From NCBI GenBank assembly GCA_019828565.1, contig JAHDYR010000015.1:558001-622000 (forward strand): 64,000 bases of DNA, given 5' to 3'. The notes under the pieces were generated by a model. It made no database searches. It worked only from the letters and a program-made list of their open reading frames with translations, and had not been told where the DNA came from. This DNA comes from Carpediemonas membranifera. Lineage: Eukaryota; Fornicata. This document shows positions 30,252 to 40,762 of the stretch, one piece after another (the stretch's first letter is position 1; every line of letters starts with the position of its first letter). The translations under genes were made by a program, and so were the position numbers.

Positions 30252-33200
30252 TTATTCGGCCTTCCCCAGATATATATCCAACGCTTCGCATCCCTTAACG
30301 TTCTGGTACGGCTCCCACGTATCTTCCGAAGGCTCGTACCCTGCCCATCGGACGTGGAACTGCCGATCGCTGAGTCTGCGCTCATGCGTTGCTTCGTATA
30401 TCGACTCCACGACATACTCGCCGATCGTCACTGCTGCTAGCTCTTGGGCATGTTGCATGGACAGCTCGCCTGAAAATGGTCTGACCCTCTCGGACGCGAC
30501 CTGGAATTCGGTCCTCGTATTGACATCTCTAACCCAGTAACCAACAGGAAAGTCATTCCTCATGATAGGCTGGATCAGTTGCATGGGGCCTCGCCACCCT
30601 GCAGCCAACTTTGATGGTGGCCCATTCGGGTATTTGACCAATACAAACTCAGACGTAATTGGTTCAGGAGGGGGCAGCTTGCTGAGAGCGTCAGCGTGCA
30701 TTGCCTTAATACGTGCTTCAGCGAGCTCTCGAGCGAGTTTGGCAGCAGCTACGTTGCTCGCTGGTTGGCTGACCGCCTTCTCACCCAGTTCTTTGACGAT
30801 TAGCATGTCGGCCGGTACGCGCAGATCACTACCAAAAATCACCTCTGCTGGGGTTAAACGCGTTGCTGAGTGTGGTGTCGCGTTGACAATGTACTGTGCG
30901 ACTGGCAACGACTCCGACCACAGCTCCGACCTCAGCTCGTACTGCCGCGCCCTCAGAATACGCTCGACTCTGCTGTTCGCTCGTTCGACCACTCCATTTG
31001 ACTGTGGATGATATGGAGTGGTTGTATGGATTGAAAAGCCAACTCGGACGGACAAGTCCTTGAACAGCTTGTTGACAAACTGCTTGCCTCCGTCTGTTTG
31101 GAGGACTCGAGGGACTCCATACCTGAGTATCCACTGGTCAGCAAATGCTCTGACAGCTTCGTCGGCTCTCGTTGTCTTCAGCGGAATGAGCTCGGTCCAC
31201 CTCGAAGCCATATCGACTACTACTAAAATGAACTTGTATCCGAGCGACTCGGGCACCGGACCGATAGTGTCCATTGCTACCTTCATGAACGGCCTGAGTC
31301 CGGCTGTATGTAAGTATGCCCTGGCGGCTTCAGCTGGTTTTGCTGTGAGTTGACATACCGGACATCTGTCGATCACCCTCGCCACCTGATCCACGGGCGC
31401 CCTCTTGCCATGTGTCCTCAAGAATTGTATCGTGGTATGCAGTGGCAGGTGAGCTTGCCCGTGTCTGTGTGCCTCAGCTATCTCCGTCTCAGACGCCACT
31501 TGCAACCGATCTGCCGATGCCGCAAACACGCGACTGAGACCATCGGCTGCACTGTTATCCACTCCGGCCACATGTTTGATCGTGAAATCAAGATCAGATA
31601 TTGATTCGTACCACCGTTGAACCTTGGAGTTGGAAGAACGCGACATAAACACAAGATTGCGATGATCAGTCAGCAATGTGAATGGTGTCCAACACAAGAA
31701 CCTGCGCCACCTCTGCAACGCGGAAACGATTGCATACGCCTCCTGTTCAATTGTGCTCCATCTCGTCTGCACATCGTTGAAAGACTTGGACATGTATGAC
31801 ACCGGCTTACCGTCTTGTAGCAACACTCCGCCAATTCCAAGGTCTGACGCGTCAGTCATGACGACGTGCTCACGGGTAACATCGAAGTGTTCGAGGGCGG
31901 GAGCCTGACACAGCAGATCTTTGACCTGCGCCAAAGCCTCGACCTGATCGCTGCCGTCGGGAGGTGCCTTGCCACACGCGGCTTGAGCTAAAGGGTGCAC
32001 GATCCTCGAAAAACCTGGCACAAAAATCTCTCATGAAGTTCAAGAATCCCATTAGGGCTTGAGCGGCCTTCTTCGTCTTCGGGACACGCAGCGTCTCAAC
32101 ATCCCGAATGCGGTCTGGCGCAATTCTAAATCCTGTACCCGACACCACCCAGCCTAAGAACTCGACTTCTGCGAGTCCAAAGTGTGACTTCTCCTTGTTG
32201 AGGCTGAGTTTCAACTCTTCGGCCCTCGCCAACACCTTGTTCAAGTTGGACAAGTACTCTTGCTCTGTGCGGCCGAAAATTATAATGTCGTCAATATATA
32301 TGATACACGCGGTACCAAGTAGATCGTGGAATCCCCGTTCAATTGCAAACTGGAAATGCGCCCCAGCGTTTTTTCAATCCAAACGGCATGCCCGTATACT
32401 GGAACTTGCCTCGTGGGGTCTGGAACGCAGTGTATTGTCTCGACCTTTCGGACAACTTGACTTGATGATAACCCTTCGAAAGGTCAATCGTGGCGAAGAT
32501 CTTAGCTCCTGCCAACCGTGCGAGGCACGCTTGAACCTCTGGGATCGGGTAATCAAACGGCTCAGTCAGGTCGTTGATCCTTCTGAAATCGACAACCATA
32601 CGAGTTCTGTCTCGGCCCTTCGGGACGAGGAGAGCTGGGGACGAGTACGGAGAGAAACTCGCCTCAATATACTTCTTGGCTAACAGCTCCCGGACGTGCT
32701 CATCAAACAGACCCTGCTTCTGGTGAGGGATGTAATTTGACCTGGACGCTACTACTCGGTCCTCCTTCAAGATCAGGTCATAAGGCTCTAAGGCAGAAAA
32801 CCCCTCACGCTCCTCGAAGCAACGGCTGAACTTGGCGATGATTCGCGCATGCATCGCTGTAAAATCTGTTGACATAGTGTAGGACTGCATCGCGTCCATT
32901 GGGGGGACGGACGGTTCCATATCGTCAGAGTCCCGGCTCGCTTGAGATTCCGCGACACTGGGCAGGATGCCTCACTCAACCATCGTTGGGTACGACAATA
33001 GAAGGTCGTAGATGCATTCAACTCCGTATGCGGCGACAGTAGTCGACAGTGCCTTTGGAGTGAAAGGTGACTTATGCATGAGAAGGGGAATCTCATAGCA
33101 AACGTCGGACTCAATAGATCCCCTGGAGTCTTGATGACGATAGGTTGACTGAGCTTCGTCGGAATAAGTTCAGCAGCGGTTGCCGACTGGGGGTTCACCA

Positions 33201-34254
33201 AGCAAATATCCGCCCCGCAGTCGAAAAGTACACGCTCCCATTGCACACTGTGATCATTACCGACCGGAACCTCTGCTGTTACTATCGGGAGCGCGTTGCT
33301 GTGTGTCTGACTCAACGATGTCAGGACATGAGCGGGTGCACGAGAAAAGGATGAACAAGCCTGGGGGTTTACTGAAGTACCCCGACAGAACTTGTCTTGA
33401 TGTCCCTGCTTACCGCACTTGCTGCAGACAGTCTTCGGGTTCCGACACTGGCGCGATGTGTGACCGGACTTGCCGCAGTTGTAGCACACGATGGTACGGC
33501 TGGTGCTCTGATGATCGGTGCTTGAGCCGGTCTGCTGACTTCTCTGCATTTCAGACTGGGCTCCCCGGTACTGGTGCTTGCCATGAGACTGGTGCTCACC
33601 CGGGTGAGGCGGGCCGCCCTGTCGGCGCAGACCTCGAGAATGGCTTGCGCGCTGGTCCTTAGGAGGGCGGTTTCGAGGCTGAGAATCGGACTTGATGGTC
33701 CTGGAAGTAATCATCGCAGCCTCTTGGAGACGCTTGCACGTCTGGAGAGCGACCTGGATGGTGCTGTTAAGGTCAAGCCCTGTAGCCGCCTCCTTGACTT
33801 CCCTACGGAGGTCCTCGTCCTGGATTCCCTTCACGAACATGCTGCGCATCACTGCGTCGGAGAAAGAGGGAGCCAAGACGGCCTTGCGGCTGATGAATCT
33901 GTCGGCATAGAGTGAGAGACGTCCCACGTCAATACCCTGGGTCGTTAGCTGGAAAAGACGGCGCTCTAGGATCGGATCAGTGGGCTTAATTGCGTTAGCA
34001 ATCGCTCTGAAAACGAGGTCCTCTCTCTCATGTTTCTTACGCTTCTCGCCCGTCACTGTGTTGTGCTTCGCGCTCTTGTATGCCTTGGCTACGTCTATAC
34101 CAACTGCTGCACAGTATGAGGTGACAGCCGGACCCAAACGCTTGATAAGTCGGCGTTTTCCGCCCGTTCGGACATGGCGATCGAGTTTCTCCTTAAACGA
34201 AAGCAGAGCATTAATCTCTGGTTGAGTACATAACGGACCCTTGTCCTCAGTCAT
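30252..34254 (-). pseudogene. Gypsy D Gag-Pol with several small frame breaks
   Basis: Starts at ATG 34254, 15 nt inside the 5' LTR. Gag carries two zinc knuckles, CYNCGKSGHTSRQC and CSKCGKQGHQDKFC. Protease is FDCGADICLVN. A G4 run (33120-33123) loses a base; TGA at 32972-32974 stands where F has Trp. RT has RTRMVVDFRRIND and ATIDLSKGYHQVKL; a T6 run (32369-32374) and a T5 run (32022-32026) each gain one base. YIDDIIIFG is intact. From 32020: RNase H (MTDASDLGIGGVL, LTDHRNLVFM), integrase (CPVCQLTA, MDTIGP, TDGGKQFVN, NGVVERAN) and a chromodomain (FHVRWAGYEPSEDTWEPY). Positions are + strand coordinates. Confidence 0.85.
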
Positions 34255-34269
34255 TGTAAGTAACGTTAC

Positions 34270-34371
34270 TGTGGGTTCGTGAGAACAAAGCTTTACAAAG
34301 AATAGAGCTCGACACCCATGTGTCGAGCTGGACGACTCAAGACTATTAAATAATCTATTGATGAACCAACA
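34270..34371 (-). repeat. Gypsy D 5' LTR (102 bp)
   Basis: Same sequence as 23949-24050, inserted in the protease of element F right after FDCGADI. Followed inwards by a 15-nt leader (GTAACGTTACTTACA on the - strand) and the gag ATG. Confidence 0.9.
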
Positions 34372-34375
34372 GATG

Positions 34376-35420
34376 TCCGCACCACAATCGAATAGTATGC
34401 GTCCCCATACGCAGCCGTCCACTACACCCGATACCACAGGCAATGATGGAGTTGTCTCGCCAGCCATAGTCCAAACGCGCGCCGGTGTCGAGTAATTGGT
34501 GTACTTACGGTCGTTTACAGGAACTGGGCCTGTCGACCGGCAGAACTTGGCCATGTGGCCCAGCTTGCCACACTTTGCGCACTTGATCTTATCTCTCTTA
34601 CATTCCCGGGCGAAGTGACCTTACTTGCCGCAGTTCTGACACTGCTTAGTGGCTCTGTCGGGCTGTCTCGAATCAGGCTGGGAACTGGAGCGTTTGGACG
34701 CATGCGGTTGCTCAGGAGCTTGGCGTTGGACGGGAGGCTGGTCAGGTCTTGCCTGTTGACGTTCTTGGCGGCCCGGACGGGCTCTGCTAGACTTGACGCG
34801 GCTGCCAGGATGGGTTGACGACGCTGGATGGAGGGATGCGTATGATTCGGAGATGAGACGAGCTTCCTCGAGCTTCTTGCAGATCATAAGAGAGGTAATG
34901 AAGGTCTCATCGAGCGACATTCCTACTACGGCGTCTTTGACCTCCTCGCGGAGAAACTCGTCCAGGATTCCGTTCAGAAACATCTGGCGGATAGTAGCAG
35001 GCGCCAAATCAGGCTTGATGATGCGGTACCTTGTACGGAACTTGTCCAAGTACTGTGTGAAGCGCCCCGAATGGACGCCCTTCACAGAGAGCTGGAATAG
35101 TTGGCGCTGTAGGATAGCTGATCGAGGTTTGATGGCGTCAACGACGGCCTGGAAAGCTAGGTCTTCCGCTCCGGACTTTTTCATACGGACTTGCGGTGCG
35201 CGAAAAATAAGGGATGATGATCAGTCTTCTGTCTCCTCGCGCGGCGGTACACCTGCTTAACATCAACGCCCGATGAACTGCAGAATGTTAGAACTCCAGG
35301 GCCTAAGCGCTTATTGAGGCGGCGCTTTCCACCGGCCTGAACATGTCTCGTTAGCTTTTCGTGAAATGCCAGAATGGCACTAATGCTTGGCTCGTTCACT
35401 GACGGGCCGTTTTCAGTCAT
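34376..35420 (-). pseudogene. Gypsy F gag and start of protease
   Basis: ATG at 35420 (MTENGPSVNEPS), 15 nt inside the F LTR. Gag matches that of D: EKLTRHVQAGGKRRLNKRLG here, EKLDRHVRTGGKRRLIKRLG in D. A frameshift lies near 35190-35220 and a TAA (34621-34623) interrupts the first zinc knuckle after CQNCGK. A second knuckle, CAKCGKLGHMAKFC, follows. Protease begins FDCGADI and is then interrupted by element D at 34371. Decayed. Confidence 0.8.
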
Positions 35421-35435
35421 TTGAAGTAATATTTC

Positions 35436-35531
35436 TGTGGTTTGACTATACCTGTTTTACTAGGAGAAGAGACTTCGACACAGGGGTGTCGAAGTCAATC
35501 CATAAATGTTCTTAAATTGTACTGACTGACA
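35436..35531 (-). repeat. Gypsy F 5' LTR (96 bp), only one copy left
   Basis: TG...CA ends, found by analogy with D: same position 15 nt before a gag start ATGACTGA. It has a perfect 11-bp hairpin, GACTTCGACAC-aggg-GTGTCGAAGTC, at 35471-35496, sharing the TCGACAC/GTGTCGA core with D's LTR hairpin. The partner LTR is lost with the 3' part of F. Confidence 0.75.
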
Positions 35532-36641
35532 GAAGCACTGCGAGGACTGGGCTTTTGGGTCGGGCGGACGTCAGACGTCGCAGACTTCACAAGCCACTGC
35601 CCCATCTGCCTGAAGACAAGATTGAAAAACTTTGTCTCCACACAGCGCCTCTCAACCAAGGCTGGCAAGCCCTGGGAAACGGTGGCCATCGACACGGTCG
35701 GGCCCATCACGCAGGACAGTGAGGGCAACAAGTTTATCTTCGTGATAACAGACACGTTCTCGAAGTATACCGAGCTCTATCCCGCACCAGCGAACTCAGA
35801 TGAAGCAGCAAGAGCGTTGTGGCTCGCAGCAGCCCGCTACGGGGTCCCGCAGACAATACGGTCCGACAACGGCAGTGAATATGTCAACCGCACTGTCAAG
35901 AAGTTCCTCGAACAGCTGAACACATACCACCAGAGGACACTACCCTACCATCCTGAATCTAACGGCGTAGTAGAGCGTCGAAATGGTGAGGTGGCACGAC
36001 ACCTACGCTGGCTCACACTTACAACACAGCAGTATGACAGCTGGTCAGACATCCTACCTTATATACAGCACATACTCAACTCTACGACCAACTCAGACAC
36101 TCTACTGACCCCAAACGAGATCATATTTGGCCACAGGATTGAGATCGGAGGGAGGTGGGAAGAGAGCGAGACGAATGGCGACGAGCTCCTCACCCCAGCC
36201 GACAGAGCGATGCAGCACAGAGACGACCTGACCCGAATGCAGCGTGACTTAGTCCAACTTTTGAGCGAAGCAGAACTACCATCAGCCCGGGAGTCGGGCC
36301 TGAAAGCCGGGGACCTGGTGTTGCTTAATCCAGTCCGGAAGTCAAAGCTCCACGGTCTGCTAGGCCCGTATAAGGTCGTCAGGACACTGAAGCACAAAGC
36401 AGTCGAGATCGCCTCGCTGATCAGCGATCAAGTGAAGATTGTCCATGAAGACAGACTCATGGTCATCCCCGAGAACCTGGAGCGGGACCTAGCACGCCAG
36501 CTTCAGGCCACCGACGAGGAGGAGTACGTTGTGGAGGCTATCCTGGGCCATAACACGAAGAACAAGACACTTCAAGTCAAATGGCTCGACTACACGACGC
36601 CGACGTGGGAGCCCTGGCTCAACCTACGACAGGTAGCATCA
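35532..36641 (+). pseudogene. Ty3/gypsy fragment G: integrase and chromodomain
   Basis: Starts inside an integrase zinc finger (FTSHCPICLKTRLKNF) cut by the F LTR. It continues with D,D,E core motifs AIDTVGP, RSDNGSEYVN and HPESNGVVERRN, the tail VRKSKLHGLLGPYKVVRTL and a chromodomain-like end, YVVEAILGHNTKNKTL and YTTPTWEPW. It is closely related to the 3' half of element A. At about 36641 it changes to another integrase (H) with no LTR visible between them. Confidence 0.85.
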
Positions 36642-36644
36642 CCA

Positions 36645-37398
36645 GGGCAACGGCCTGGTGGAGCGCATGAACCGCGAGGTGCAGCGTCACCTGCGCACCC
36701 TCGTCAATGACGAGCGCACCATTCCCAAGTGGTCCGAGGGCCTGCCAATCGTGCAGCGGATCATCAACTCGACCGTTGTCGAGGCCACCGGCCACAGCCC
36801 GGCCACACTGCTCTTTGCCGGCCAGATCAATCTAGACCGCGGTATCCTCGACCACTTCGAGGAGGGGGGAGACCCGGCGGGCCCCGACTACGCCGAGGTC
36901 CGTCAGGCCGCCGTCACTCTCCAGCATGACGCCGCTCTGTCGCAGGAGGACGCCTATATGCCCGACGCCCCGGTCAGCCGCGACATCCTCGCTGTAGGCG
37001 ACCACGTGCTGGTCACCTACCCAGAGCGCCCGGCCAACCGTCTGGCCCCCCGCTTGATGGGCCCCTTCGTCGTTACGGCAGCCTTGCACGACATCTACAC
37101 GGTACTGAACCCGGAGAGCCAGCGCGAGCAGCGTTTCCACATCACCCGTCTTCGCCGTTACGACGCCTCTCGCACCCCTCGCCCCGAGGAGTTGATCGCT
37201 CTCGATGCGGACACGTACCTGATCGAGGCCATCGTCGCCCACCGTGGTGGCCTCCGCAACCGCACTTCGTACGAGTTCCTCGTCCGCTGGGACAGGTACT
37301 TGCCGGAGGATGATCAATGGCTCCCGTACACGGCCGTCCGTGACTGCGAGGCCCTTGACTCATACCTGGCCGCAAATCCTGGCCTGCGCCACTTCTGA
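36645..37398 (+). pseudogene. Ty3/gypsy fragment H: integrase C terminus and chromodomain
   Basis: Begins at the catalytic Glu region of an integrase (GNGLVERMNREVQRH), so its N-terminal two thirds are missing. Then come the integrase tail (LAVGDHVLVTYPERPANRLAPRLMG in form) and a chromodomain-like end with YEFLVRWDRYLPEDDQWLPY. It ends GLRHF at the stop, like element B (NPGLTPLFARYK). It belongs to a different gypsy lineage from G. No LTR is seen after it. Confidence 0.8.
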
Positions 37399-37574
37399 GA
37401 GAGAGAAGTGTTGCGCGCGGAAATTAGTTTGCGCCATTTTTGCCCTCATAGGGTTATTGAGGTAAATCACTTTCCGCCTTCATTGGTTTGTTTGTTTGCT
37501 TTTGCCACAAAGGCGAGGGCGGGGAAGCAGACAAACCTGTCTGGCTCACAGGCGGCCGACAGACGCATCGGAGT

Positions 37575-38528
37575 TTGTGGCATATACGGTCACCCTGATC
37601 ATAAAGGGCGATCCAGCGTGCTCACCGCTGACCCATGAGCAGCTCTCCCTGATCCCAGAGAACTCAGACGCATTACGCGGGATCATGCCCATTGGTGTCA
37701 GCGAATTGTTCCAGCTATGCCGGCCAGCACGACAACAAGCCCAAAGAGACACGAGTATCTGTGAATCTCAGCTCAGGACTCTACTGCACACTCGTCCAGA
37801 ACTCAGAGTCAGACAGAGTCTGGGTCCTGCAGCTGTCAATCAGAGGCGACAAGACCGACTCACACGCCGCGCGCAGCCTATGTGACTCGGGCACACGCGG
37901 TACTGAAATCATGATTCAGTTCATTCATTCTGGCTCGACCGCACAGCACCTATGCCGGGTTCACGCACCACGATGGGTCGCGTCCAGCCCAGGCTGGCCA
38001 GTGGCTACACGGCTCTGGCAACACAGGGAGGATCAATGGGTATGGCGTGCTCTAAGGCATCCCCGTGAAGTGGGCGTGATAGCTGAAAACCGCGCCGTGC
38101 AGGAGTAACACGAAAAGGAGGACATTGCATGTCGGTTCACCTCTCTCAGCTTCAGCCGAGCCAGCCCCAGCGGCCCATCGCCGTACCAAGGGCAACGCCA
38201 TTGTTCCCACGGATACGAACGGGGATCCGAGACTTCCGAGAGCAACAGGGAGTCGGTGATCGCACGAGCGCCCAATCGTCTGAGGACTGCAAACCCGGAT
38301 GCGGTGCTCGTATACATTATCCAGCCTTGTGTCAACCCAGGCTACCTCCGAAGAGTGGTGGGCGGTGCTTGCTCACGTCACCTCGTCGGCTCAAGCGAGC
38401 CCGGAGACTGGTCGCCTCTGTCAACCCGGGCGGTCGACATCACCCAGGCAGGTCGACGTCCTCGAAGCCTTATCCGACGCCTGATCACGGACTGCTGGCC
38501 CCACCACTCCGACGCGTCCGACCTTTGA
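37575..38528 (+). pseudogene. Possible decayed gene of unknown function
   Basis: Weak case. Frames read like protein in pieces: EFVAYTVTLIIKGDPACSPL from 37575, then in another frame TRVSVNLSSGLYCTLVQNSE to a stop at 38108, then MSVHLSQLQPSQPQRPIAV from 38129, and VIARAPNRLRTANPDAVLVY in a further frame. No piece is recognisable and each needs a frame change. It could be a degraded gene or retroelement, or chance open frames in GC-rich DNA. Confidence 0.25.
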
Positions 38529-39506
38529 GGAGAGACGCATTGATACGTTACTCGACCATCTCTCTCCAGGGCATTCTGAAGTTCCCCTGCTCAGGATCAT
38601 AGAACGTACGTAACATGGTAAGCCGTCTTGTGCAGGCCAAGACCCGACTCAAAAGCGGATCTCTCACTCGCTCAGCGATGAGCATGACGTTACTCGACTT
38701 GTGTGGGGGCGAGCCATCTCACTCTCCTTCGTCACAAGGAGCTAGCGATGCACGACAAGTTAAACCTATCACTTAAGGCAGTACGGGCTTCCAGATTTTA
38801 CACCTTCGGCCTGATCCAAAAGGAGCATGTACATCATGGGCAAATCTGACAAATCAATTCGGACGAAAACCCCCGAATTGAGAATCTGAATCGGACGAAA
38901 ATGACCCCCCATGGGTGTGACTCACAGATGGGGCTCCACGCCGCGGGCTGCCCTCCCGCATACACTCGCCAACCACAGCAGCTGCTGGGGTCGTCCAAAT
39001 GTATCATCTAGGCTCACTGTCCTAGGTCCATCTGATGTCGCGCGGTAGGCTCATACTACCCACGCGCTCCTAGCTAGAACCCGGGTTCCGCGCCGTGCAA
39101 GGTGGCGCGGATGTCCCGGTGTGCAGCAAGGGCCAGAGGCCAATGCAATCCCACGGATCCGAAGACGCCGTGGCGCACAGCTAGGATGTTGACATCATAT
39201 GATGGTGGCGGACTTATCTTGTTGCCGCTCCAGGGTCCCGTCGGCTCACCTGATTGATGTTGTTTAGTTCTGCTGAAGAGAGCGAGAAATGAGTGGAAGA
39301 GAAAGAAAGAAAAAGCAGAATGGGTAATCATTGACGACGTCTCGACAGTAATGTGCTTCAAGCGCAGAAAAGTTCTTTGTCCTGCAGGATCTTTGCGCGA
39401 AAAACTGAATGCTGGAGAAAAAAAAAGATTGAGTGAAAGAAGGGGGGCGCATTCATGCACTGTCATCACTGTTGGCAGTAAAGCACGTCGCACGGAATAC
39501 GGATAT
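38529..39506. other. Intergenic region upstream of the host gene block
   Basis: No gene or tRNA recognised in nearly 1 kb. It contains a perfect 8-bp hairpin, CAATTCGG (38855-38862) with CCGAATTG (38873-38880), and the word TCGGACGAAAA occurs twice within 40 bp. A GAACCCGGGTTC palindrome lies near 39078. Purine-rich tracts at 39290-39450 precede the 3' end of the dehydrogenase gene. Confidence 0.5.
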
Positions 39507-40466
39507 TTACATGTTGACGCAGTTCTCGACCTTGCCGTCCTTGATGAAGACCTCCATCATGCGGACAACCTCCTCGCCGACGGCCTCGCTGGCCTGGTTG
39601 GTGGAGGCGCCGATGTGGGGGGTGGCGACCTCGACAAGCTCCGCGAGCTCAGTGTCGACGAAGACGTCGTCGGCCTTGACAGGCTCGTTCTCGTAGACGT
39701 CGCAGCCGACGCGGAGGCCCTTGGTCTTGATGGCCTCCTTGAGGGCGGCCGTGTCGACGACCTCGCCGCGGGCGCAGTTGACAAGGATGGCGCCGTCGCG
39801 CATCTTGCCAAGGAAGTCGGCGTCGATGAAGTGGAACGTCTCGGGCTTGTTGGCGGAGTAGGCCATGTGGACAGAGACGGCGTCGCAGGAGGCGAGCTCG
39901 TTCTTGTCGGTGATCTTCTCAACGCCGAGCTCCTTGGCGTCCTCCTCGGTCAGGCCAGCAGAGAACATCTTGACCTTCATGCCGAGGCCCTTGGCGCCCT
40001 CAACGACGTAGCGGGCGATGAAGCCGCGGCCAACAACGCCGAGAGTGCGGCCGCGGAGGCCGTGGGCAACCTGGAAGGAGCCCTTCTTCCACTCGCCCTG
40101 GGCAAGGTGGCGCATGGCGCGGGGCATGCGGCGATCGCAGCAGACGAGCATGCCGATGGCGAGCTCAGCGACGGCGGCGGCGTTGCGGCCGGGCGTGTTG
40201 CAGACAGGGATGCCAGCAGCGGCGGCGGCCTTGACGTCGATAGTGGAGGTGCCAGCGCCGGCACGGATAACCATCTTGAGGTTCTTGGCGGCGGCAATGG
40301 TATCAGCCTTGACCTTGGTGGAGCGGACGATGAGGATGTTGTACTTCTCGATGTGCGCGGGCAGATCGGCGTCCGTGAGCTTGGGGTCCACGTCAACGGT
40401 GTATCCCATCGCGGTCATCGCCTCAACGGCGGAAGCATCAACCTTATCAGCAGCAAGAACGAACAT
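39507..40466 (-). CDS. D-3-phosphoglycerate dehydrogenase
   Basis: 319 residues. Oxidises 3-phosphoglycerate to phosphohydroxypyruvate with NAD, the first step of serine synthesis, in the cytosol. The start at 40466 (MFVLAADKVD) fits the family; an upstream ATG at 40583 would add 39 Arg/Ser-rich residues that look like leader. Visible features are a substrate loop, VIRAGAGTSTID (67-78); a nucleotide-binding loop, GVVGRG (143-148); and the catalytic triad Arg233 (NCARGEVVD), Glu259 (DVYENEP) and His284 (TPHIGAST). The C-terminal regulatory domains of many bacterial and animal enzymes are absent, as in short protist forms. The related family of 2-hydroxyacid dehydrogenases is the main alternative. 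Confidence 0.9.
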   Translation of the reverse strand: MFVLAADKVDASAVEAMTAMGYTVDVDPKLTDADLPAHIEKYNILIVRSTKVKADTIAAAKNLKMVIRAGAGTSTIDVKAAAAAGIPVCNTPGRNAAAVAELAIGMLVCCDRRMPRAMRHLAQGEWKKGSFQVAHGLRGRTLGVVGRGFIARYVVEGAKGLGMKVKMFSAGLTEEDAKELGVEKITDKNELASCDAVSVHMAYSANKPETFHFIDADFLGKMRDGAILVNCARGEVVDTAALKEAIKTKGLRVGCDVYENEPVKADDVFVDTELAELVEVATPHIGASTNQASEAVGEEVVRMMEVFIKDGKVENCVNM

Positions 40467-40762
40467 ATCTTCGCGACTCTTCGTTTTGTCGTGTCTGGTC
40501 GTGTCTGGTCGTCGCAAGAAAAATCGGGAAAAGATCGTATAAGATTCGACTACATCGGAACGAGACCGGAAACAATCCACCATGGCTACTGGTCATACCA
40601 TCGGAGAGCCCCGGAGATCGATATGGTCCACACACCCCGGGAGTCGACATCACGATCTTGGGCCGACGACGATTATCCCGCTTAATCCGGTCATCTGTGC
40701 TCTTTATAGCCTTCGGTCGGACGACAGCAGGCCCCTGAGTCATGCAGCACCGTGCACGCCGC

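Larger units (their letters stand above)
23949..34371 (-). mobile_element. Ty3/gypsy retrotransposon D (- strand) with an antisense accessory frame, split by E
   Basis: Two 102-bp LTRs (34270-34371 as 5' LTR, 23949-24050 as 3' LTR on the - strand) are flanked by the 4-bp duplication GATG (34372-34375 and 23945-23948). The polypurine tract GGGAGGGAAG lies directly before the 3' LTR. Gag-Pol occupies 34254-30252. An unrelated + strand frame of 373 codons (29105-30226) lies between pol and the 3' LTR. Element E (24211-28493) is inserted in the remaining 3' non-coding part. Confidence 0.85.
22661..35531 (-). mobile_element. Ty3/gypsy retrotransposon F (- strand), split by element D
   Basis: The 5' LTR is at 35436-35531, with gag and the start of protease at 35420-34376. 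Insertion D occupies 23949-34371; protease and RT resume at 23948. The element is lost at 22660, where it meets fragment C. The protease reads FDCGADI at 34376 and continues PLFNPSSAQDA from 23948, in frame across the removed insert. Its other end, and hence its target duplication, is missing. Its 5' LTR abuts the integrase of fragment G, which it interrupts. Confidence 0.85.

Noticed and set aside
34275-34554. Open frame running through the D LTR, linking F protease with D gag
   Set aside because: It is a fusion created by the insertion. The segment WFINRLFNSLESSS is just translated LTR and recurs at 23949-24050.
39074-39493. 139-codon - strand frame downstream of the dehydrogenase
   Set aside because: Phe/Ser-rich translation of a purine/pyrimidine tract without protein-like character.
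39351-40685. 444-codon open frame antisense to the phosphoglycerate dehydrogenase
   Set aside because: It mirrors the dehydrogenase gene and is full of Asp/Gly/Val/Leu from antisense GC-rich codons. No independent evidence.
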